DNA of 64,000 nt from Thalassorhabdus alkalitolerans (lineage in GTDB: Bacteria; Bacillota; Bacilli; Bacillales; Marinococcaceae): assembly GCF_042656585.1 (NCBI RefSeq), contig NZ_JBHSPG010000023.1; one strand, given 5' to 3'. The first letter of the stretch is position 1, and each line of letters begins with the position of its first letter. The position numbers and the translations under genes were made by a program. Shown in pieces: positions 34,137 to 39,950 of the stretch. The notes beneath the pieces are model-generated. The model saw nothing but the letters and a program-made list of their open reading frames with translations, was not told the origin of the DNA and did no database searches.

Positions 34137-35297
34137 ATGCGTGTTACTCAGTCCATGCTTGCTCATAACTCGCTGGGCCACATCCATAAAGGCTACAACA
34201 ACCTTGGTAACATCATGGACCAGCTTTCCACGGGAAAAAAGATTACAAGGGCTTCCCAGGATCCGGTTGTTGCGATGAACGGTATGCGGTACCGAACTCA
34301 GGTCACCGAGGTTGAGCAGTTCAAGCGCAATTTAAGTGAAGTCTACAACTGGATGGAGTCTTCGGACTCGGCACTTGATACGTCCACCCAGGCGATGCAT
34401 AGAATACGTGAGCTTGCTATCCAGGCTTCAAACGATACATACGAATCAGGCCAGCGGGCTAACATGGCCAGTGAAATCGAGCAGCTGCTTGAGCATTTGG
34501 CATCCATCGCCAATACGAAAACAAATAACAAATATATTTTTAACGGAACCAATACGACAAACCCACCGGTAGATATGGACCTGATGAACCTTGAACCGGG
34601 TGTACTGTCTGCGCCGGGAGCCAACCAGGATCTCTATGAAATTTCATATAACGGTGAAATCTATCGCTATGACCCGGAAGCAGGGGAGCCTCTGCACTAT
34701 GTAAATATCAACGAGGACGAAGACGACTATATTATCCTGGAAAATGAGAGCTTTACCTACCATTTTCAAGCACCTGTAACGAATGAACAAGGAGTAGTCC
34801 AGCCTGGGGAAACGGAAGAGCAGACGCAGAACTTGCGTGCAGAAGACTTCATTGTTTCACAGCGGAACGCCGTATCAACAAATACCCAGAACGTGGACAT
34901 TGAGCTGATGAAAGGCATTAACATTCCGGTCAACTCAAACCCCCAGAAAGTATTTTCAAATGCTCTATTCGGTGACATTAAGCATCTGACTAGGGTGTTA
35001 GAAGATCCGACTACAAAAGGGTCTGACATCTCAAGCCTTATTGGCAGCCTTGATAAGCACATTGACAATATGGTAAACGAACGGGCGGAACTGGGAGCCC
35101 GCATTAATAGAGTGGAAATGATGGATACGAGGCTTAATGAACAGGAAGTTATAGCAAAGAGAATCCTGTCAGATAATGAAGATGCTGATTTGGAAAAAGT
35201 AATCATAGATTTACAGATGCAGGAAAATGTTCACAGAGCTGCGATGGCAGCGGGAGCAAGAATTATGCAGCCTACGTTAATGGACTTCTTACGATAG
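34137..35297 (+). CDS. flgL: Flagellar hook-associated protein 3
   Basis: This is a 386-residue flagellin-like junction protein. The N-terminus is RVTQSMLAHNSLGHIHKGY, followed by the helix LSTGKKITRASQDPVVAM. The C-terminal helix contains LEKVIIDLQMQENVHRAAM and ends in QPTLMDFLR. The middle is variable and acidic. The ATG follows AGGTGAAATAGT. It has the standard position before yviE and fliW; the repeat array upstream could influence the flgK-flgL transcript. Confidence 0.95.
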   Translation: MRVTQSMLAHNSLGHIHKGYNNLGNIMDQLSTGKKITRASQDPVVAMNGMRYRTQVTEVEQFKRNLSEVYNWMESSDSALDTSTQAMHRIRELAIQASNDTYESGQRANMASEIEQLLEHLASIANTKTNNKYIFNGTNTTNPPVDMDLMNLEPGVLSAPGANQDLYEISYNGEIYRYDPEAGEPLHYVNINEDEDDYIILENESFTYHFQAPVTNEQGVVQPGETEEQTQNLRAEDFIVSQRNAVSTNTQNVDIELMKGINIPVNSNPQKVFSNALFGDIKHLTRVLEDPTTKGSDISSLIGSLDKHIDNMVNERAELGARINRVEMMDTRLNEQEVIAKRILSDNEDADLEKVIIDLQMQENVHRAAMAAGARIMQPTLMDFLR

Positions 35298-35328
35298 GAC
35301 AATCAGTGCTTGAAAAGGGGAGAATGTG

Positions 35329-35910
35329 ATGGAGATGCAGGTAATTCATATCACCCAGGTCCCAGGGGAAACAGGTCGGAGCAGCCACAGACCGCATCTA
35401 CAGATTCACACTCCTTTCCCAAATATGCACATTGAGCAGGACCACCATGACCTTGTCCACATATCCACTACAGCTTCAAAGCTGTTCATCGACCAAAGTG
35501 AAGCTTTCGCCGATGCCGGTTTGAAAACACCCTTGCGTGCTGCCAATGAACATATCCAAAAAGCCTCTCAGCAGCTTGCAGAATATATTGCTTTAAAAAA
35601 TGCCGAAGGCGAACAGCTGAAAAAAATTGAACATGGCACCGGCGCCATACAACGAATTGCAAGGGAAAGAACCCAGCCAGAGCAAAGTGAACTTCACTTA
35701 GAATACATGCCGAAACATGCGTTTCGTGTTTCTTTTGATTTTCAGCCATCCACGGTAAGCATCCAGGCAAATCCAAAGGAAACGACTGTTCATGTGGAAA
35801 AAAGGGAACCGGAAATAAAGGTGGATCGCTGGGAAACGCAAGCTTATATGAAACAAAAGCCTTCTCTTTCCTTTCAGGTGGTTGGCAGTCACGTGAATCG
35901 CACCATGTAA
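35329..35910 (+). CDS. yviE: YviE-like DUF6470 flagellar-locus protein
   Basis: The 193-residue protein lies exactly where yviE sits in B. subtilis, between flgL and fliW. It is rich in Gln/His and has the family feature of an early segment (PHLQIHTPFPNMHIEQ), a central helical part (AANEHIQKASQQLAEY), and a late beta-rich part with VSFDFQPSTVSIQANPKE and KVDRWETQAYM. Function is unknown. The start is ATG 35329 (AAGGGGA upstream); a GTG one codon earlier is possible. The gap to fliW is 24 bp, suggesting one operon flgK-flgL-yviE-fliW-csrA. Confidence 0.85.
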   Translation: MEMQVIHITQVPGETGRSSHRPHLQIHTPFPNMHIEQDHHDLVHISTTASKLFIDQSEAFADAGLKTPLRAANEHIQKASQQLAEYIALKNAEGEQLKKIEHGTGAIQRIARERTQPEQSELHLEYMPKHAFRVSFDFQPSTVSIQANPKETTVHVEKREPEIKVDRWETQAYMKQKPSLSFQVVGSHVNRTM

Positions 35911-35934
35911 TAAGCCATAGAAAGGTGGACCAAC

Positions 35935-36384
35935 ATGAACATACAGTCGAAATATGTAGGGGAGATAGACATCGAGGAGCGGGACATTTTTTCTTTTGAA
36001 AAAGGATTGCCGGCATTTGAATCGGAAACACAATTTGTGCTTCTTCCCTTCGGTCAGGACCAGGTGTTTCAGATTCTGCAATCTGTTAAAAGTCCGGAAG
36101 TTGCATTTGTGGTTGCGAGCCCGTTTTCTTTTTTTCAAGATTATCAGGTGAAGCTCCCTGAAAGCCTGCAAGAACAACTTATGATTAAAAAAGAAGAAGA
36201 CGTGGCAATCTTTACGATTCTTACATTAAAGGAACCCTTTAAAGACACATCGGCAAATCTTCAAGCACCAGTCATATTAAATGTGAAAGAGCAGAAGGGA
36301 AAACAGCTTCTCTTAAATGACAGCCCCTATGATAGAAAGCATCGAATTTTTCCAAAAGAATTAGCTGAGGAGGGACAAAGGTAA
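35935..36384 (+). CDS. fliW: Flagellar assembly factor FliW
   Basis: The 149-residue protein binds either cytoplasmic flagellin or CsrA. Blocks matching the family are GEIDIEERDIFSFEKGLPAFE, VAFVVASPFSFFQDYQV and FTILTLKEPFKDTSANLQAPVILN. When flagellin is exported, free FliW releases CsrA from hag mRNA. It overlaps csrA by one base, TAATG, so the two are translationally coupled. The ATG has AGAAAGGTGGACC upstream. A CsrA-type hairpin in the hag leader completes the switch. Confidence 0.95.
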   Translation: MNIQSKYVGEIDIEERDIFSFEKGLPAFESETQFVLLPFGQDQVFQILQSVKSPEVAFVVASPFSFFQDYQVKLPESLQEQLMIKKEEDVAIFTILTLKEPFKDTSANLQAPVILNVKEQKGKQLLLNDSPYDRKHRIFPKELAEEGQR

Positions 36385-36611
36385 TGCTGGTGCTTACCCG
36401 AAAACCCAACCAGTCCATTCAAATTGGAGAAGACATTGAGATTAAAGTAGTAGCCGTTGATGGAGACCAGGTCAAACTAGGAATTGACGCGCCGAAGCAT
36501 ATTGACATTCATCGGAAAGAAATCTTTTTGGCGATTGAAGAAGAAAACAACGAAGCTGCCTCCTCGGATCTTTCATTGTTAGAAAAACTATCACAACAAT
36601 TGAAAAAGTAG
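36384..36611 (+). CDS. csrA: Carbon storage regulator / translational repressor CsrA
   Basis: The 75-residue RNA-binding dimer has the typical start LVLTRKPNQSIQIGEDIEIK and the block VKLGIDAPKHIDIHRKEIF. It represses hag translation by binding GGA motifs in the leader, and FliW inhibits it. The ATG overlaps the fliW stop and GGAGGGACAAAGG precedes it. The stop codon is part of the stem of a strong terminator that ends the flagellar transcript. Confidence 0.97.
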   Translation: MLVLTRKPNQSIQIGEDIEIKVVAVDGDQVKLGIDAPKHIDIHRKEIFLAIEEENNEAASSDLSLLEKLSQQLKK

Positions 36612-36643
36612 AAATCTAGAATTTGATAGATTTCTACTTTTTT
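36605..36643 (+). terminator. Rho-independent terminator after csrA
   Basis: AAAGTAGAAATCTA pairs with TAGATTTCTACTTT around an 8-nt loop and is followed by TTTTTT. It overlaps the csrA stop codon. Confidence 0.92.
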
Positions 36644-36947
36644 CGTTCTTAAGTTCTAGGTAAAGACTAGCAACATTTTTGTAAATTCGACTTTTTTTTG
36701 AAAAAAAATGAAAAAATAATACGATACTATTTCATTTTGTTAACATTTATGGGACAGACGCACCTTGTATAAATCGCGCAAGAAAGGTAATATTTACATT
36801 CATAAAGATGAATAAGAAGAGTGTTGCTTTCACAATACGTAGACAAAATTCAGGGGATATTGTAGAAAATTGCGGGATACACGTGAGTCTGTTGCCAAGG
36901 GAAAAGAAACAACGATGAGGATAGAACGTCAAGAGGGGGATACAGAA
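36644..36947. other. AT-rich leader region of the LuxR-type gene
   Basis: About 300 bp without a gene between the csrA terminator and the LuxR-type start. A TATAAA at 36772 preceded by TTATGG could be a poor promoter. In-frame upstream codons (TTG 36870, ATG 36915) lack good ribosome sites. Nothing else was recognised. Confidence 0.4.
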
Positions 36948-37649
36948 GTGAGAGGAATGCACGGTTCTGCAATACATGGGGGGAAGGCACCCACAGTTTT
37001 ATTTAATTCCTGTAAAGCGTTTGCAATAGAAACAATTGAAGAGCAGATAGAGGGCACCATTTACAAGTGCCAGGGGGAAGAGCTTTCAGCATACTTGCAA
37101 TCTGGATTGAACAAAAACTGCCTGTATTATATTGAAGTCGATCCTGAAGAGATCATAGAAAAAATTAAAGTAATAACAGATCAGGAGATTCTTTGCAGGC
37201 TTGGTGTTAATTTAGGTGAAGAACATGAGGGGAAAACAAACCATTTATTGAAACATCAGGTTTCACTACTATTGTGCGGAGATAGAGAACCCAAAGAATG
37301 GGTTGTACATTACCTACGAGCAATGGAATTTATGGTCTATATTGATCCAGTTTTCCAGCCGCGCTTTGTTAATGCTTATCGTTCACTATATAGGATAGAA
37401 ACGGAATCAGAAAACAAGCGGCTTGAGTTGATCTATGAAAAAGCAATGGAGAATTTATCAGAAGCCGAATGCCGGATATTAGAGAAAATTTTAGAAGGCA
37501 AAAGCAACCGCAAAATCGCAGAGGAATGCTACTTGGCGGTTGCAACTGTAAATAACCACGTCAGCCATTTAACGAAGAAGATGGCTGCGAATGACCGCAC
37601 TCATACGATAAAGCGGGCAATTGAAAGCGGCTGGGTAAAAACATCCTAA
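36948..37649 (+). CDS. LuxR-type HTH transcriptional regulator
   Basis: From GTG 36948 (AGAGGGGG eight bases upstream) this encodes 233 residues. The C-terminal quarter is a clear LuxR/GerE HTH (LSEAECRILEKILEGKSN, then YLAVATVNNHVSHLTKKM and RTHTIKRAIESGWVK), very similar in layout to the DegU C-terminus. The N-terminal part has the spacing of a receiver domain but no recognisable acidic pocket or phosphoacceptor Asp, so it is probably not phosphorylated. No kinase is adjacent. It lies between csrA and a ComK homologue, upstream of hag, and may be a motility/competence regulator. No named orthologue is recognised. Confidence 0.8.
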   Translation: MRGMHGSAIHGGKAPTVLFNSCKAFAIETIEEQIEGTIYKCQGEELSAYLQSGLNKNCLYYIEVDPEEIIEKIKVITDQEILCRLGVNLGEEHEGKTNHLLKHQVSLLLCGDREPKEWVVHYLRAMEFMVYIDPVFQPRFVNAYRSLYRIETESENKRLELIYEKAMENLSEAECRILEKILEGKSNRKIAEECYLAVATVNNHVSHLTKKMAANDRTHTIKRAIESGWVKTS

Positions 37650-37703
37650 ATAAATAAGTAATGCAAAGAGATAGAATAATAGTTTGAGGATAAAAGTTTT
37701 GGG

Positions 37704-37871
37704 TTAGCGATTCGCTTTATAGGCCTCCATTTTATTGTATTTCCACCGGTTAACCATTTTGTGAGAGCCATTAAAAAATTTAATAAAATATATGCCGTCG
37801 TCTGTTTTATACAGCTTTACCCCGAGAAACTGCAAAGGGGTCCAAACTTTTCTCATGTTAAAATAAGGCAA
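37704..37871 (-). CDS. Small basic protein of unknown function (55 residues)
   Basis: On the minus strand, AAAGGAGG seven bases before a TTG opens a 55-codon frame. The product is basic and aromatic (YFNMRKVWTPLQFLGVKLYK, then GIYFIKFFNGSHKMVNRW). Its strong ribosome site and compact frame in otherwise non-coding DNA support a real gene. An internal ATG five codons in is an alternative start. It is convergent with the LuxR-type gene. I recognise no family. Confidence 0.6.
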   Translation of the reverse strand: MPYFNMRKVWTPLQFLGVKLYKTDDGIYFIKFFNGSHKMVNRWKYNKMEAYKANR

Positions 37872-38011
37872 GTGATTGTCCTCCTTTACTATTTTAATAG
37901 GTTAAATAATAAAAAAAAGTCATGTTTCAAACAATGAAAATAAGGGAATAGAAAGAGTTTAATCTTTGATTAAGAACTTATTAATATTTTATAACGAATC
38001 TCGTTCGTAAT

Positions 38012-38052
38012 CAAGAACTTTTTGGTAATTTAATACCAGAAAGTTCTTTATA
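38012..38052. terminator. Hairpin in the leader of the 55-residue gene
   Basis: AAGAACTTTTTGGTA pairs with TACCAGAAAGTTCTT with one mismatch. TTATAAA follows on the plus strand and TTGATTACG on the minus, so its terminator role is uncertain. Confidence 0.4.
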
Positions 38053-38058
38053 AAGCAA

Positions 38059-38097
38059 AAAAACAGAGAGCGGTAGGGGTTACGCTCTCTGTTTTGT
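38059..38097 (-). terminator. Terminator of the comK-like gene
   Basis: AAAACAGAGAGCG pairs with CGCTCTCTGTTTT. On the minus strand it is followed by TTTTTTTGC, well placed after the ComK homologue. Confidence 0.85.
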
Positions 38098-38214
38098 ACT
38101 ATATAAAATTATTTTTATTAAAAAGTTCTCTTTAGTGAACGTAGATTCCGTCCATTGAATGCTGGCCCATGTACTTATGTAGTCTCTAAGGAAGTGCAGG
38201 AACAAAAAACAAAA

Positions 38215-38703
38215 TTAACTGGCATCATTCTTTGGATTGAATTCTACAATACACGTGTGAGTCCTCTGCATCTGCTGTTTAATAGAATACTTACTCGCCC
38301 TTACCGTAAGCTTCTGTTGATCGGAAAAAGTGAGAACAGTATTTCCTTTGTCTTTTGAAGGGATGGCATGCTCAAATCCGATTAAATGATGAATGAATAC
38401 CCACTCATTATCCGTCGCCAAATAAGACATGACGGGAAAGGCATAAATCATGTGATCCAGATTCACAGGAACAGGCCGTTTCTTCTGGATATTCGTTCGC
38501 TCTCTCACTGCTTTATTTCTTCCTTCAAGGGAGGCCCCGCCAGCAATGCAGGCGTCATCCAGAATCTTAAGAGGAGTTTTCTTCGCAAGAATAGGTTTCT
38601 TTCCTTTTTCATAAATTAGCGTCTTCGCTTCTCCTTTAAAGTAGGGTACCAAAGCCAGCGTGTCCTTGTTTACAATATAATTCTCCACAACATGTTGTTC
38701 CAT
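38215..38703 (-). CDS. comK: Competence transcription factor ComK homologue
   Basis: The 162-residue protein matches ComK in order and spacing: NKDTLALVPYF and an early lysine-rich strand, then TPLKILDDACIAGGASLEGRN (compare the ComK segment after MKPLQIVDRSC). Further on are PVPVNLDHMIYAFPVMSY, WVFIHHL and TVLTFSDQQKLTV. It is about 30 residues shorter than B. subtilis ComK, missing the end involved in MecA/ClpCP control. ComK activates DNA-uptake genes such as comF and ssbB, both present in this window. The ATG follows GAGGAGGACGAG. It is divergent from hag across 312 bp that include a perfect dyad at 38788-38804. Confidence 0.85.
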   Translation of the reverse strand: MEQHVVENYIVNKDTLALVPYFKGEAKTLIYEKGKKPILAKKTPLKILDDACIAGGASLEGRNKAVRERTNIQKKRPVPVNLDHMIYAFPVMSYLATDNEWVFIHHLIGFEHAIPSKDKGNTVLTFSDQQKLTVRASKYSIKQQMQRTHTCIVEFNPKNDAS

Positions 38704-38787
38704 TTCTCGTCCTCCTCTAATTTATAATTATGTGAATATTTACTTTATATTTTTATTATACTCATGAAATTCCAAATATCTACAATT

Positions 38788-38804
38788 TGTCAGGAAATCT
38801 GACA
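38788..38804. promoter_or_regulatory. Perfect inverted repeat in the comK-hag intergenic region
   Basis: TGTCAG-GAAAT-CTGACA is a 6-5-6 perfect dyad about 85 bp upstream of the comK start. It looks like a dimeric regulator's operator. It is not an obvious ComK box. Confidence 0.5.
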
Positions 38805-38871
38805 TAGTATTTTAGTTTTGGTTATATGTACCTAATTGAAACGATGGCAGAAAAGAAAATTAGAAAAATAG

Positions 38872-38898
38872 TAAACAGTTTGCTCCATCCTCCGATAT
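38872..38898 (+). promoter_or_regulatory. SigD promoter of hag
   Basis: TAAA (38872-38875), exactly 15 bp, then TCCGATAT (38891-38898) matches the SigD consensus TAAA-N15-GCCGATAT with one difference. It lies 118 bp before the hag start, leaving a long leader. Confidence 0.88.
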
Positions 38899-38970
38899 TA
38901 CTTATGTAGGTGATAACAGCGAGCCCTGGCGGCCGACAGGGTACTGCTGGTCACTAAATAAAGTATCCAG

Positions 38971-39004
38971 CCACAAGGACGTGGACGGACAACAATCAAG
39001 GAGG
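38971..39004 (+). promoter_or_regulatory. CsrA-binding region and ribosome site of the hag leader
   Basis: CCAC-AAGGAC-GTGG (38971-38984) presents GGA in a hairpin loop, the preferred CsrA site. A second GGA (GACGGAC) and the strong AAGGAGG ribosome site follow by 39004. A CCCTG/CACGG-type hairpin lies further upstream near 38923-38943. Confidence 0.75.
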
Positions 39005-39015
39005 ATTTATTTATC

Positions 39016-39867
39016 ATGATCATTAACAACAACATTCCAGCGTTGAACACACACCGTCAAATGGGCATCAACCAAAACAACATGCAATCTTCAATGGAGA
39101 AGTTATCTTCAGGTATGCGTATCAACCGTGCAGGTGATGATGCAGCAGGTCTCGCAATCTCTGAGAAGATGCGGGCACAAATTAACGGTTTAGACCAAGC
39201 GAGCCGTAACTCACAAGATGGTATCTCTATGATTCAGACTGCAGAAGGAGCTCTAGATGAAGCTCATAGTATATTACAAAGGATGCGAGAACTAGCAGTT
39301 CAGGCTTCTAACGATACAAATGTAGGAGTAGATAGAGAAGAGCTTCAAAAAGAAGTAGAACAACTAACACAAGAAATTGGAAGAATAAAAGACGAAACTC
39401 AGTTTAATAAGCAGAATATACTCGATGGAACAGCTGGAGCTGCTGGAGGAGAAGGAGAAGGCATTGTATATATTCAAACCGGTGCAAACTCCAACCAGCT
39501 GACAGAAATTGACTTTACCACTGAAGGAGTAGATTTAACCTCGGTTTTTGAAGCTATGGAAGGAATAGATATCTCAGAAAGTCAATCGTCAGCAACAGAA
39601 GCCATTGATTTAATTGATGCTGAAATCGAAAAAGTATCTAGCGGTCGTTCTTATCTAGGTGCCATGCAAAATAGGTTAGAACATACGATTGCAAACCTTG
39701 ATAATGCCTCAGAAAACTTATCAGCAGCTGAATCACGGATAAGAGATGTAGATATGGCAAAAGAAATGATGGAAATGACCAAATCGAACATTTTATCCCA
39801 AGCATCACAGTCTATGTTAGCTCAAGCAAATCAACAACCGCAGTCTGTTTTACAATTACTTGGTTAA
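39016..39867 (+). CDS. hag: Flagellin
   Basis: This is a 283-residue filament subunit. The N-terminal D0/D1 region is IINNNIPALNTHRQMGINQN, then KLSSGMRINRAGDDAAGLAI. The C-terminal D1/D0 region ends RDVDMAKEMMEMTKSNIL and SMLAQANQQPQSVLQLLG. The middle domain is short. Up to about 39240 codons are those of a highly expressed gene (CGT for Arg, ATC for Ile, AAC for Asn). After that Arg is mostly AGA/AGG/CGA and Ile is often ATA, as in the AT-rich genes that follow, so the gene looks mosaic. Transcription is from the SigD promoter, with CsrA control in the leader. A terminator follows 9 bp after the stop. Confidence 0.97.
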   Translation: MIINNNIPALNTHRQMGINQNNMQSSMEKLSSGMRINRAGDDAAGLAISEKMRAQINGLDQASRNSQDGISMIQTAEGALDEAHSILQRMRELAVQASNDTNVGVDREELQKEVEQLTQEIGRIKDETQFNKQNILDGTAGAAGGEGEGIVYIQTGANSNQLTEIDFTTEGVDLTSVFEAMEGIDISESQSSATEAIDLIDAEIEKVSSGRSYLGAMQNRLEHTIANLDNASENLSAAESRIRDVDMAKEMMEMTKSNILSQASQSMLAQANQQPQSVLQLLG

Positions 39868-39876
39868 TTTTTTATT

Positions 39877-39910
39877 AAAGAGACTCTAGATTTTGCTAGA
39901 GTCTCTTTTC
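39877..39910 (+). terminator. Rho-independent terminator after hag
   Basis: AAAGAGACTCTAG pairs with CTAGAGTCTCTTT and is followed by TCTAAC; the T-run is short but the stem is strong. Confidence 0.85.
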
Positions 39911-39950
39911 TAACAGTAACTTTATTTTAGTAAAGAAGGTATGTATATAT

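Larger units (their letters stand above)
37872..38214. other. Gene-free stretch with two hairpins
   Basis: This is AT-rich DNA between two minus-strand genes. It holds a hairpin at 38012-38052 (AAGAACTTT/AAAGTTCTT with inner TGGTA/TACCA) and the terminator at 38059-38097. A promoter for the 55-residue gene is expected here but could not be fixed. Confidence 0.5.

Noticed and set aside
37959..38052. Riboswitch or T-box in the region between the small protein and comK
   Set aside because: Only simple hairpins are visible; no conserved riboswitch core was recognised.
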